A stretch of 64,000 nt of DNA. Origin: Rapana venosa (Eukaryota > Mollusca > Gastropoda > Neogastropoda > Muricidae). How positions within the stretch are numbered: the stretch's first letter is position 1; every line of letters begins with the position of its first letter. The translations under genes and the position numbers were made by a program. Shown here piece after piece: positions 44,221 to 57,424 of this stretch. The stretch lies in NCBI GenBank assembly GCA_028751875.1, contig CM054165.1:24431623-24495622 (forward strand), in the 5' to 3' direction. The notes below the pieces were generated by a model. The model saw only the letters and a list, made by a program, of their open reading frames with translations. It did not search any database and was not told the DNA's origin.

Positions 44221-45650
44221 ATGGAAAAAGACACAACTAAGCTCTGGAGACTAACACAGGCCCTGAACGATGAAGGTACAAAGGGGCAGAAGATCACACT
44301 AGAAGAAGACGGCAGAACTCTGACGGGAAAGAGGGCAGCCAACACCCTTGCCAAGAAGTACGCCAAAGAAAGCAATAACAACATCCCACAAAACCTACAG
44401 AAAGAAGTGAGAAAGGAAGAAAGAGACAGGAGAAAGAACTGTGAACAGGGTCATGAGGCAATGGAACACAAGATCACTATGCCAGAACTCCTAAAAGCCA
44501 TCAAGAAACTGAAGATGAAGAAGTCACCAGGACCTGACAACATCACCAACGAGATGATACAACACCAAGGCAACACTGCTCTCCAGAAGCTCTTGGACAT
44601 CTTCAACTTGAGCTGGAACAGTGGTCAGGTCCCCCAATGTTGGAAAGAGGCCATCATGATCCCAGTACTGAAGAAGGGCAAGAACAAGAGCAAGGCCATC
44701 AGCTATCACCCAATCAGCCTCACGAGTTGCCTCTGTAAGACCATGGAGCGCATCGTCAACCTGCGCCTGCAACTCTACCTGGAGACTGAAAGCATCCTAG
44801 TCCCTGAACAAGCCGGATTCCGTCAGTACAAAAGCACTGAAGATCAAACAACTCATCTTACTCAAGTTATAGAGGATGCTTTTCAGGCCAAGAAGATGAC
44901 CTGGCAATCTTCATAGATCTACAGAAGGCCTTCGACAAGGTCTGGAAAGATGGACTCCTTGTGAAGCTCCTACGCAGTGGCATTACCGGCAATATGTACC
45001 AGTGGACAAAATCCTACCTTCACAACCGACGAGCCAGAGTGATGGTGGACTGCCGCTGTGGCCGGAAGGTACTCCTGCAGCAAGGAGTACCTCAGGGAGG
45101 AGTACTCTCACCAACCCTGTTCGTGCTCTTCATTAACGATATTGTGTCGGAGCTTCCCAAGGGAGTCCACGCAGCGCTTTATGCAGACGACCTGGTGCTC
45201 TGGTGCACGGAGGAGTACGCTTCAACAGCAAACTACCGCATGCAGATGGCCCTGGATAAAGTTTCCGCATGGGCTGACAAGTGGTGTGTGTCCATTAACC
45301 AGGACAAGACCACAGGCACCCTCTTTACGCTCTCACCAAAAGCAAGCCCTGGACGCCTCACCCATGGCAACACGACCCTCAAGATGGAAGACCAACAGAC
45401 ATACCTTGGGGTCACATATGACAAGAAGCTGACCTGGAAACAACACATCACCCAGGCAGAAGGAAAAGCAAGGCGTAAGCTCAACATCATGCGCAAACTT
45501 GCAGGGACACAGTGGGGAGCCAATGAACACATCCTGAAATCAGTCTACCAGGGCACCTTACGACCCCATCTTGAGTACGGATCAAACTCTTGGATGACAG
45601 CTGCCAAGACACATCGGGACACCCTGGACAAGGTACAAACCAAGCCTTGA
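44221..45650 (+). pseudogene. I-type LINE reverse transcriptase region
   Basis: Frame 44,221-44,916 has KKLKMKKSPGPDNITNEMIQ and CWKEAIMIPVLKKGKNKSKA, and a frameshift lies near 44,898. The next frame, open from before 44,961, reads IDLQKAFDKVW, VPQGGVLSPTLFVLFINDI and ALYADDLVLWC, with the catalytic YADD intact, then QTYLGVTYDKKLTWKQHI and RPHLEYGSNSWM. All RT blocks are in order. Two frameshifts are enough to inactivate it. Confidence 0.92.
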
Positions 45651-46822
45651 GAATCATCACAGGCGCGATGAAATCCACCCCATAGAGAAGATGGAGCAGG
45701 TGACTGGCATAGCTCCTCTCATCACCAGAAGGAAACAGAAGACGTTGCAACAGGCTACCAAGTACCAGTGCACCAAAGACCATCCAATGAGCACAAGACT
45801 GGAGAAGCTGTCCTCTGGAAGACTAAACCGCTCCAGTTTTGCAGTCGAAGCTCGTGCACTGCAGAGAGAGCACCAAGACAAACTGCCAGCAGTACAGCCC
45901 ATCACCTTCTCCCTTGATGATCCTCCATGGCAAGAAAGGACAGGAAAAGTGACAGTCAGAATGACAGTTCCAGGAATCACGAAGAAAACTGAACAGGGCG
46001 ACATTGTCAAAAGAACTCTAACGGCAGCCATGATAGAAGATCAATACCCTCACGAGGCATGGCTCCACGTCTACACAGACGGCTCTGCAACAGATGCCAC
46101 CAGATGTGGAGGAGCTGGGGCCTACATCTGGTTCCCAGCAGAGAATGGGAGACTCGGTCAATAGCAACCGGCGTCTACTGCACCAACTACAAGGCCGAAG
46201 TGGAAGCGATCATCCTTGCAGCAAACACCATCCGCAGCAGAGTGGATCACAACACCCAGGTCGTCTTTCTGACCGACGCTCTGTCTGTGCTGCAAGCCTT
46301 CAACAGCGGCCAGCTTCCACAACTAGAGATGGCACTAGATAACATCCAGTGTCTTCGCACCGTGCTGCAGTGGATCCCCTCACACTGTGGCATCGAGGCA
46401 ATGAGCAAGCTGACAGAATGGCCAAGATAGGCGCCCGAGATGAACAGCCCGAAAACCCTGTCTGCCTTGCAGAGAGCAAGACCATCATTAAGGCTCTCTA
46501 CAGGAAAACGCCACCACCAGACAGCTACCACAGCCTCACCAGACAAGACCAGGTGACCATCTTCCGATTAAGAACAGGCCACTGCAGACTGAACCAACAT
46601 CTGCACAGGAAGATGAAAGTGGTACCCTCCCCCATGTGCTCATGTGGGGAAGCTGAGCAAGACACTAGCCACATCCTGCAGGACTGCAGGGCCTTCAGGC
46701 AGCTGAGAGAGGAAATGTGGCCGAACCCATTACCCCTAGAAGGAAAACTGTACGGGCCGGTGGATGCCCTACAGACGAATGCTACATTCCTTAGGCGAAC
46801 TGGTCTCTTAGTGTAAAACAAG
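45651..46822 (+). pseudogene. I-type LINE RNase H and C-terminal Cys/His region
   Basis: HVYTDGSATDATRCGGAGAY (about 46,063-46,125) is the first RNase H block; after a frameshift near 46,160, TNYKAEVEAIILAANTI and VVFLTDALSVLQAF follow, then LQWIPSHCGIEAMSKL (about 46,365-46,410). After a further frame change, frame 46,349-46,816 ends with CSCGEAEQDTSHILQDC, a CxC..H..C motif, and AFRQLREEMWP. RNase H would remove the RNA template. The stop is at about 46,814; the 3' tail is (GAA)n. Confidence 0.88.
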
Positions 46823-46854
46823 GCATCGAAAAGAAGAAGAAGAATAAACTTAGC

Positions 46855-47300
46855 TCAGAAGGTTCGTCTGTAGTGCCTGGTAATACACCCGATGATGACA
46901 ATTTTCAGTAGGGCTACTCTATTCCAGCATCCAACTCCTTTTCAATCCTTTCTAAGAGAAATGAAAAAACCCACAGAAACAGGCCCCCTCCCCCCCCCCG
47001 TCCCAATAGAGACACCACCCTTTGCACCAACGTACAGGACGTGATGTTCCACCAGACACCATTTTTAACTTCCTGAGAGAATCGACTTTTTTCTGTCTGA
47101 TATGAGTGAAAGAGTTACAGTTGGTCACTAAAGAGCAAGGTTGTTTTAAGGAATCTGGTTTTGGTTTATCTTATGTATGGTTGATGTGGTTTTTCCCACA
47201 ATGCGGTGCCTTTCCTGGGTTGGCCCTTATGGCTGGCCAGGGCGTTGATACAAAGAACGACGGTAGAGTTGGTTTTACACCCTGTTTTAATCTGCATATA
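46855..47300 (+). pseudogene. Second CR1/L2-type LINE, continuation after insertion
   Basis: Sequence resumes ORF1-like coding for about 25 codons, then degrades. A C-rich run occurs at 46,988-46,999. TTTTCCCACAATGCGGTGCC at about 47,190 begins an unassigned stretch. Little can be said beyond continuity with 42,420-42,811. Confidence 0.45.
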
Positions 47301-47329
47301 GCTGCACAGTTCTAATCTGAGATTTAAAA

Positions 47330-47885
47330 TTGGACGAGGTGACAGCCCTGATAATTATGGCCTCTGTGGTCGACAGGGCTACAAACAGCAGGATTGGATT
47401 GGATTGGTACAGGACATCAGGTCTGACAATAGAACAAACCCATTTGACACAGTCATCAGGTTCAAGATCAGACAGATGCGTTCCCTGCTCATGTTCACAT
47501 TTTTGTACCCATGTGAAACGTGGACCATAGCAGCAGATACTGAAAGAAGGAATGGAGATGAGATGCTTCTGCAAAATTCTTGGTATCTCTTACAGAGTCC
47601 ACGTAACTAACGAGGAAGTGAAAACCAAAATTGAAGACACCATCGGACAATATGAAGAGCTCTTGACCCGTGAAAAAATGCCAACTGATGTGGTACGAGC
47701 ACGTCACACAAACATCTGGACTGGTCAAGACTGTCCTACATGGAACAGTACAAGGAGTGCAATAAAAGCGATGGGAAGACAACATCAGAGTGGACTGGCC
47801 TCGAACAGAATGACTTGCTACGAAAGCTGAAAACCGTGAGGAGTGGAGGAAGCTGGTTACCCCAACGGTCTACTAGACTACGGGC
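47330..47885 (+). pseudogene. RTE-type LINE C-terminal fragment
   Basis: RFKIRQMRSLLMFTFLYPCE (47,404-47,610), then MEMRCFCKILGISYRVHVTN and EEVKTKIEDTIGQYEELLTR (47,552-47,830) align in order with the 27.3-kb RTE fragment. Two frames are needed. It ends around AGTGGAGGAAGCTGGTTAC, the usual end of this coding region. It is inserted in, or recombined into, the second CR1/L2-type LINE. Confidence 0.8.
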
Positions 47886-48039
47886 TAGGTGAGGTGAGAT
47901 GAGGTGAGATCTGACGACAGATTTCTTGTAAGGAAGTTGAAACTGTATGGTCTTTCAAATAAGACATTAAAACTCGTATAATCTTTTCCACATAAACGTA
48001 AACAACTTGTACCAGCTGAGGAATTGAGATATTCTCGTT

Positions 48040-48172
48040 TGCCTATTTTGTAGGTGACCCTCAGGACTCCATCATGAGACCTATACTCTTCTCAATATGT
48101 ATTAATGATTTACACCTCAGTTTGAAAGCTAACTGTGAAATGTTTGCAGATGACACAACATTAATATAAGCC
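48040..48172 (+). pseudogene. Second CR1/L2-type LINE: RT palm fragment
   Basis: One frame reads SIMRPILFSICINDLHLSLK and CEMFADDTTL, i.e. RT blocks with an intact FADD catalytic motif. It is interrupted directly afterwards by the 5S-type SINE and continues at 48,509. Confidence 0.8.
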
Positions 48173-48183
48173 ACACTCACTTA

Positions 48184-48497
48184 AAAGGTAAAAATCTGGG
48201 GACGGGAAAGCTCAGTGGTCGGAGCACTCGCTTTCCCCCAGCCAGGTTAAGCAGCGTCGAGCGTGGTTACCAGTTGGATGGGTGACCGTTTGCACATCTT
48301 GGCTTCAGTACAGTCCCCCAGTTCACCCAGCTGTAAATGGGTACCTGCCCTCTTTAGGGTCAGGGAAGGTAAAGCAGCGAGGAAGAGGAGATGGGCGCCG
48401 CCCTCAATATGCTGGCCCTAGAGAAGTGAGGTCTCTGACGCCTCGTTCCCCTAAGACCTTATAGGTTATGGGACTCCTTTACCTTTACCTTATTTTT
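48184..48497 (+). mobile_element. 5S-rRNA-derived SINE with 11-bp target duplication
   Basis: AGGTTAAGCAGCGTCGAGCG (from 48,244) and TGGTTACCAGTTGGATGGGT followed by GACCG match the conserved internal control region and 3' part of animal 5S rRNA over about 46 bp. The preceding AGCTCAGTGGTCGGAGCACT resembles a tRNA-type A-box region. The body has CAGTTCACCCAGCTGTAAAT / GGGTACC, also present in the 1.6-kb SINE, and CTTATAGGTTATGGGACTCC near the 3' end. ACACTCACTTA occurs at 48,173-48,183 and 48,498-48,508. Ends are weakly inverted (AAGGTAAA... and ...TTTACCTT). Not a functional 5S gene. Confidence 0.85.
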
Positions 48498-48508
48498 ACA
48501 CTCACTTA

Positions 48509-49070
48509 GATGACGTTGTTTTAACTTTACAAGCTCATATAGAACAACTGATTAAATGGTCTGATTCAAATTATATGACCATCCACCCTCAAAGGAGCAA
48601 ACATATGATTATATCTACCAGACAAAAACGTCAAACCTTTCCAAAAATACGTAGTGCATTGGACATCAGCGGTGATGTGGTTGAAAGGTAAATTTTCATT
48701 AAGTTCTAGGATTCGTAATTGGCAACAATCTGTCATGGACTGAACATGTAAGGATAGTCTGTCAAATCATATATAAGAAAAAGAGTAATCAGCTGATAAA
48801 GGTCTGATGAAGGTCAGCTTAAATTCACTCTCTCGTAAACTGCTGGGATTCAGCATGCAAGAACGCTTTAAAACCATTGGCAAGTCTTTACAGACGAGCT
48901 CTTAAAGTACTTCTATTGAAACCACCATCATTGTCATGTGCTAACTACATATCACTGGAAATTCTTCCTTTGGAATGGAAATTGAAATACAGTCAGACAG
49001 TTTTTATGTTCACAGTAATGTCTTTGTCGACAGACAAGTTTAAAATCGAGTAGAGCCATTCCACACGATA
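48509..49070 (+). pseudogene. Second CR1/L2-type LINE: RT thumb/C-terminal remnant
   Basis: LQAHIEQLIKWSDSNYMTIH and SKHMIISTRQKRQ (about 48,530-48,630) correspond to KCMLITTRQKRQ in the first CR1/L2-type LINE near 38,575. Later SLSRKLLGFSMQERFKTIG is seen in another frame. Multiple stops. Both LINEs belong to the same group but are not close copies. Confidence 0.75.
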
Positions 49071-49560
49071 AAGTGACCACTGCTCAGAACTGACCGGTTC
49101 CAATAGTAGCCTTGCATGCTGTGGTCAGTCATCAAGGAATATGCTTTCAGCTTGGATTAATTAATTAACTGATATAAGCACATGTTTGAATACTTTATTA
49201 ACAGAGGCATCGCTCAGCTCTAAGGAAAGGATACACAGGCACATTCACATGAAACCTTTTCTTTTCTGGCACTATTTTCTCATTCTGTATCCGATGTCTG
49301 CCCGCCTGTCTCTATGTCTGTGCCTGTCTTTTGTCTGTCTCTCTCTACCCATTCCCTCCCCCTCTCTCTCCCCCCTCCCCATCCCCCCCTTCTCATTTGC
49401 TTTTAGATAGCTCTGCCTCTTTCTCTTCCGCCTTTCTCACTTTTGAAATTGTTTTCTCATCGTTTATGTTTTCTAGGTCCTCATTTTCTTTGTCTCGTGT
49501 TTGAATGATGTCATTTTGGAGATGTTTGCTTTTCTTTCCTTTGTCTTAAATGATATTTTT
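49071..49560. other. Unique sequence, T/C-rich right half
   Basis: No gene recognised. A CT/C-rich stretch lies at 49,300-49,420. Confidence 0.5.
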
Positions 49561-49565
49561 TCAAA

Positions 49566-49845
49566 CTGATTTTTATATTGTATTGATATCACGTGTGACT
49601 GATTTTTATATTGTATTGATATCACCGTGTGACTGATTCTTATATTGTATTGATATCACCGTGTGACTGATTTTTTTTATGTTGTACTGATATCACTGTG
49701 TGACTGACTTGCTTCTATGTTTGTTTATTTAAAAAAAATTCTTTAATTTAACGTCTTAAAGACAATTAAAAACAACAACAAAAACCCCCAAAGACATGGA
49801 AGCAAGTCAGTCACACGGTGATATCAATACAATATAAAAATCAGG
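49566..49845. repeat. Foldback repeat: tandem copies plus inverted copy
   Basis: Four direct copies of a ~36-bp word (TTTTATATTGTATTGATATC plus ACCGTGTGACTGA) at 49,566-49,712 lead into CTTGCTTCTATG. At 49,795-49,845 the reverse complement occurs: CATGGAAGCAAGTCAGTCAC then ACGGTGATATCAATACAATA. About 75 bp of AT-rich loop lie between. It could be a foldback or MITE-like element, or the end of a longer palindrome. Confidence 0.8.
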
Positions 49846-49934
49846 TATTTCTATTAATTATCATGGATGTAATATAAAGCCATCATGTGGGCTTGTTCTT
49901 TTCCCTCAATAAAAAGTTAAAGTTTCAAAAGTTT

Positions 49935-50006
49935 TTCTCTCTGTCTGTCTGTCTGTCTATCTGTGTCTGACCGACTGACTGTCTGTCTGCCTGTGTGTTG
50001 TCTGTG

Positions 50007-50096
<90 letters not shown>

Positions 50097-50160
50097 AAGA
50101 TAGTGAGAGAGAGAAAGAGACAGAGACAAACATGAGAGAGAGAGAGACAAAGACTGAAGG

Positions 50161-50213
<53 letters not shown>

Positions 50214-50465
50214 CAGACAGACAGAGATAGAGAAAGAGACAGAGATGGACACAGAGACAAAGAGATAGATAGAGAGACAGAGACAGAGAGAGACATAGAG
50301 GGACGAGACAGACAGACACACAGACAGAGAGAAATGAAAGAAAGACAGACAGACAGACAGACAGAGAAAAAGATAGACACAGAGACAGAGAGAAACAGAG
50401 AAAGAGAGAGAGGCAGAGAGAGAGAGAGACAGAGAGAAATGAAAGACAGACAGACAGACAGAAAC
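49935..50465. repeat. (TCTG/TCTA)n and (GAGA/GACA)n tracts
   Basis: (TCTG)n and (TCTA)n at 49,935-50,096 switch strand composition to (GAGA)n, (GACA)n purine-rich repeats to 50,465, so the region is roughly an inverted arrangement of the same tetranucleotide family. Frames are Leu/Ser or Arg/Glu repeats. Confidence 0.95.
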
Positions 50466-50605
50466 AGAGATTGCCAGGAAAAATAACTTGCAAAATCATT
50501 GACTGAAAAAAACATGTCAATTTCTTGAAACTGTAAAAAAGAAAACGGCCTTTGTAAACTAGTATTCAGCAATTGAAACCAACTAACTCTGAATTTTTGG
50601 TTGAC

Positions 50606-51890
50606 GTGGACAACAACAGTGGACAACAACAGTGGACAACAACAGTGGATAACAACAGTGGATAACAACAGTGGACAACAACAGTGGATAACAACAGTGA
50701 ACAACAATAGTGGACAACAATAGTGGACAACAATAGTGGATAACAACAGTGGACAACAACAGTGGACAACAATAGTGGACAACACATGTGGATAACAACA
50801 GTGGACAACAATAGTGGATAACAATAGTGGATAACAACAGTGGACAACAACAGTGGACAACAATAGTGGACAACAATAGTGGATAACAACAGTGGACAAC
50901 AATAGTGGACAACAATAGTGGATAACAACAGTGGACAACAACAGTGGACAACAACAGTGGACAACAACAGTGGACAACAACAGTGGACAACAATAGTGGA
51001 CAACAATAGTGGATAACAACAGTGGACAACAATAGTGGATAACAACAGTGGATAACAACAGTGGATAACAACAGTGGATAACAACAGTGAACAACAATAG
51101 TGGACAACAATAGTGGACAACAATAGTGGATAACAACAGTGGACAACAACAGTGGACAACAACAGTGGACAACAACAGTGGACAACAATAGTGAACAACA
51201 ACAGTGGACAACAACAGTGGACAACAACAGTGGACAACAACAGTGGACAACAACAGTGGAAACAACAGTGGATAACAACAGTGGACAACAACAGTGGACA
51301 ACAACAGTGGACAACAACAGTGGATAACAACAGTGGATAACAACAGTGGATGACAACAGTGGATAACAACAGTGGACGACAACAGTGGACGACAACAGTG
51401 GACGACAACAGTGGACGACAACAGTGGACAACAACAGTGGACAACAATAGTGGACAACAACAGTGGATAACAATAGTGGACAACAACAGTGGATAACAAC
51501 AGTGGATAACAACAGTGGATGACAACAGTGGATGACAACAGTGGATACTAGTGGACAACAACAGTGGACAACAATGGAAACAAAGTGGATGACAACAGTG
51601 GACAACAACAGTGGACAACAACAGTGGACAACAACAGTGGACAACAATAGTGGATAACAATAGTGGATAACAACAGTGGATGACAACAGTGGACAACAAC
51701 AGTGGACAACAACAGTGGACAACAACAGTGGACAACAACAGTGGATAACAACAGTGGATGACAACAGTGGATGACAACAGTGGACAACAACAGTGGACAA
51801 CAACAGTGGACAACAACAGTGGATGACAACAGTGGATAACAACAGTGGATAACAACAGTGGATGACAACAGTGGACAACAACAGTGGATA
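50606..51890. repeat. 13-bp minisatellite, about 98 units
   Basis: Unit GTGGACAACAACA with variants GGATAACAAC, GGATGACAAC, GGACGACAAC and GGACAACAAT. Variants are clustered (GGACGACAAC four times in a row at 51,373-51,424), indicating local duplication of units. No minus frame contains a stop for over 430 codons because the 39-nt supercycle lacks stops; this is not evidence of coding. Confidence 0.97.
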
Positions 51891-52119
51891 GACAGCGAAC
51901 GACTCGGGGAGAATTGGTTTGTTTCCAGCCCCTTTCATTGTCTTGAAAGGTCACGTGTCTCATTTTCCTTCTTTAGAAATTGCCATTTGAGATGTTCATT
52001 TGCATTGCAAATCCGATAACTGAAAATGATGCATACATGCATGAGCGGCCGTGTGCACTCGTGGACACACGTGTGTCTTGGCTCTCCCTCTCTGACTACC
52101 TACTTTGTCTCTCTATTCA

Positions 52120-52125
52120 TTCTTT

Positions 52126-52165
<40 letters not shown>

Positions 52166-52265
52166 TGTGTGTGTGTGTGTGTGTGTTGTTGTTGTTGTTG
52201 TTGTTGTTGTTTTGTTGTTGTTCTTTTTGATTTAACGTCTTTTCACTCTTAGTGATATTAGACGA

Positions 52266-52329
<64 letters not shown>

Positions 52330-52454
52330 ATTTTATTGATTTTATTCTTTTATTTCGAGGATAATGTGTGCAGTAGTAGTTCTTCAGTTTAACGTCCTTC
52401 CACTAAATAGTGATATCAGACGGGAAAGTGTGTGTTGTGGTGTGTGTGTGTGTT

Positions 52455-52485
<31 letters not shown>

Positions 52486-52515
52486 CGCCACGTGCGTGTG
52501 TGTGTGTGTGTAGGG
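52120..52515. repeat. (GT)n tracts with embedded repeat tails
   Basis: Three GT tracts (52,128-52,190; 52,268-52,327; 52,417-52,511 with a GC core) enclose two kinds of insert. TTTAACGTC...AGTGATATTAGACG (52,229-52,264) recurs as TTTAACGTCC...AGTGATATCAGACG (52,389-52,422). TTTATTTTATTGATTTTATT then CTTTTATTTCGAGGATAAT (52,327-52,365) is the reverse complement of the LINE/SINE 3' tail and recurs at 54,802-54,840. Confidence 0.85.
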
Positions 52516-52724
52516 GGGAGGGGTATGCACATAACTAATCAATCGCAATTAACAACTATTATGAAAAAAGCATAAACAAGAATTCTGACCCCCCCAAAAA
52601 AAAAAAACCCCCAACAAAACAAAAAAACAAAAACAAACAAACAAAAAAACCCCAACCAACAACAACAAAAAAGCAACCTCAAAAACATCAAATAGCAAAA
52701 ATACTAACTTTCCAATTCATATAA

Positions 52725-54735
52725 CTTGAAGCTATCCTTATATTAGAGAGTCTGAAAATAGGAGTATGGCTAAACGACAATACAATTTCTTTCATTAATG
52801 GAATGTCTTTTAGAACTTGCTGTAAGCTACGGACTGGGAAGGCAGGTAAGATGTCTTTCAGATCCCTGCATCGTAAAAGAATGTGATCATTGGTAAGATT
52901 TTCACCACAGATACATGTTGCTTAAACAAAATTTAGTTCTAAAAGCATTGAGCTTAAACCTGTAGATAAGAGATACAACATTTCTATATTCATGTAACTT
53001 ACGACATCTACATGGGTTACATCATCACTCCAGGAATAACTGGTACTTTGTAGTTTCTTTTTAAAGTGTTTCCAACATGCATTTTGTAACATGTTATAGC
53101 CCTCGTGGATGGATAAGAGGAACACTTATGCTGCAAGACCCATCGATATGCTCAGCTCCACATTTTGCTTTTCTGTCAACTTTTTCATTAAAGTAAATAC
53201 CACAGTGCGAGGGTATCCAGCAAAAGGTAACACCAGTGCCTGGTATCATCAGAAAATGAATTACATGACTAATCTCAATTATGAGATCTTGTCTCACTTT
53301 TGAACTGAAGTTTCTCAGGGCAAGTAAGACTGACCTGGAATCAACACAGAAAAGCGTTTGATATATGTCTTTAGGAAAATCTAGACGATAATGTAAAGCC
53401 ATCAAAATAGACAATTCAGTTGTAAAAATAGATCGATTTTTTCCTACATAAAATGATCTATTTTCAAAGATGGTATGACAAATGCTGCACCAGCCTCATT
53501 ATTATTCAAAAGGGAACCATCTGTGTAGATTTTTTAAATGATTTGGATATGTAGTTTATATATATTCTTTTAGTGATGCGCTAAGAATATTTTCATTACC
53601 TTTTTTCGTTAAAGAGGAATAATTTACGTCAAAATTAGCTCTCTTAAGTTCCCATGGGGGACAAGGCGCAGAGTGAATCTTTGATTTAGCTATTTTTGTG
53701 GGAAATATTTCTGCTTTATCAAATAATTGAGAAGTATAGGTTCTAGCTGTGGTAACAGAGCGAAATAGAACGTGTTCTTTTTGGAAAGTTGACCTCAGAT
53801 CTTATACTAATTTCGTTGTCCACATTAGTTTCTTGTGTTAAACAACGTAAGAGATATTTAGCCACAGCCAGTTGTCGATATTTGTCTAATGGCAAAATTC
53901 CTATCTCCTTATAGGTACCCATGGACGATGCATGAAAAGGTACCCCCAGAGCTAATCGAAGAGTCTTGCAGTCTAGTCTTGTTATTTTCTGTAATAAATA
54001 TTTTGGAGCACTGAAAAATGCTTCCTGGCCATAAATGAGTCTGGAACGTACTAAAGATAATGCCAAATGTTTTAAAACAGCTACATCATAAGCCCACACT
54101 TGCTTACTGATAACTTTCAGGAGATTAAGACTTTTCCGAGACTCAGTATTGAAATAGTCAATGTGATAATTCCAACTTAGTGTAGACATAAACTATACTC
54201 CCAAAAATTTCACCAAAGTTTTATATTCCAAAACTTTCCCATTTATTTGGAAAACAGGTAGAACTGGTGGATTAGTGCCATTATTGAAAAGTACGAGATT
54301 AAGCTTTTCAGGAGACAATGAAAGACCATTCTCAAAAATGTAATCATTAAGTTTGTTTAGCTCAAGCTGATACATTTTTTTTATATAGTTTAGATGCCTC
54401 TTTGGTGTTTTCTTTTTCATCATTACATTCATCCACAAAATGTCATCAGCATACTGGACATGTATGGCATTACTGGAGAGGCACTGAGGAAGATCACAAA
54501 GAAGAATATTGAAAAGATGTGGAGCAATAACTGATCCCTGTGGAATACCCATTGTTAGAAATCGTAAAGTAGAATAGGAATTTCCAACTTTGGCCTGCAT
54601 ACATCTTTCTGAGAGAAATGCTTTAATATAATGATACATATTACCAGATAAGCCAATAGTTTTTAGTTTATATAGTAATCGTTTCTGCCAGACCTGATCA
54701 TATGCTTTCTTTATATCAAAAAAGGTGGCAAGCAC
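52725..54735 (-). pseudogene. I-type LINE remnant, minus strand: RT, RNase H, Cys/His tail
   Basis: Read on the minus strand from 54,735: FFDIKKAYDQVWQKRLLYKL, MGIPQGSVIAPHLFNILLCD and VQYADDILWM (catalytic YADD intact), then FLGV; after a stop near 54,190: LVRSRLIYGQEAFFSAPKYL and TLRLALGVPFHASSMGTYKE (53,743-54,189). RNase H follows at 53,094-53,414: VDSRSVLLALRNF and VTFCWIPSHCGIYFNEKVD. Near 52,920-52,860: CGENLTNDHILLRC, a Cys/His motif. Endonuclease and N-terminal RT are missing; the 5' side stops at 54,735 beside a (TG)n tract. Related to the plus-strand remnant at 3.3-4.8 kb. Confidence 0.88.
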
Positions 54736-54759
54736 ATTTTTCCTACTAGCAAATTGATG

Positions 54760-56880
<2,121 letters not shown>

Positions 56881-56891
56881 ATTTACCTTTT

Positions 56892-56892
<1 letters not shown>

Positions 56893-56955
<63 letters not shown>

Positions 56956-56961
56956 AGAGAA
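56893..56961. repeat. (GA)n microsatellite
   Basis: Nearly pure GA repeat at the truncated 5' side of the minus-strand LINE. Confidence 0.97.
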
Positions 56962-57099
56962 TAACGATGACATAACGAAATTTTACTGCTGTTAAGCTGA
57001 TAAGGTCATACAGCAGCGAAGCCTGGAAGCGTGACGCAATTACATGACATGGAAACGCTTGCTCACGACACCAAGCAACAGAGTGTACTTTTTTAAGAG

Positions 57100-57420
57100 A
57101 GCTTCAGAGAAACTTGTAATTCAGTCTGAAACAACCAGTTACTGGACTTCCAGCGACTGTGGAGAAAACCTTAAGCGCCCTGCTGACTGATAATGCAGTC
57201 TCCAGTAGGAAGGTGGCAGGGGAGGGGGACAATGTCGTTTTTGTCTTGCCACTGAAGCCAGTTGACACAGCAGCGTCAACAACCATGCAGATCCTACAGC
57301 GAAATGCAACACACTAGCGCAATACTACAGGGAAACAACCTTTCTCACACATTTGCGGTGACCAGGAGTTGGAACACTTTCTGGGACGCAAACATAAAGA
57401 GAAGCAGGCAGGTGTTGTGT
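57100..57420 (+). other. Coding-like segment, unrecognised
   Basis: A plus frame reads KQPVTGLPATVEKTLSALLT, SSRKVAGEGDNVVFVLPLKP and STTMQILQRNATH before a stop near 57,315, with ordinary composition and no repeats. It could be a decayed exon of a host gene or of an unnamed element. It ends close to the start of a 15-bp minisatellite. The opposite strand has a 60-codon frame, less protein-like. Confidence 0.35.
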
Positions 57421-57424
57421 GTGA

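Larger units (their letters stand above)
42827..46839 (+). mobile_element. I-type LINE insertion with perfect 15-bp target duplication
   Basis: AAGAATAAACTTAGC occurs at 42,812-42,826 and 46,840-46,854, directly flanking a 4.0-kb unit that ends in (GAA)n. Inside, in order, are an AP-type endonuclease, reverse transcriptase, RNase H and a terminal Cys/His motif. No separate ORF1 (gag-like) is evident upstream of the endonuclease, so the copy may be 5'-truncated or from a single-ORF family. The RNase H domain places it in the I group; the exact clade (I, Nimb, Ingi or relative) is not resolved. Confidence 0.92.

Noticed and set aside
48244..48290. 5S rRNA gene
   Set aside because: Only about 46 bp match 5S rRNA; the rest is SINE body, and target duplications flank the unit.
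50566..51963. Minus-strand open frames over 450 codons across 50.6-51.9 kb
   Set aside because: Produced by a 13-bp minisatellite whose 39-nt cycle has no stop on that strand. Every minus frame is open, with no start context or domain.
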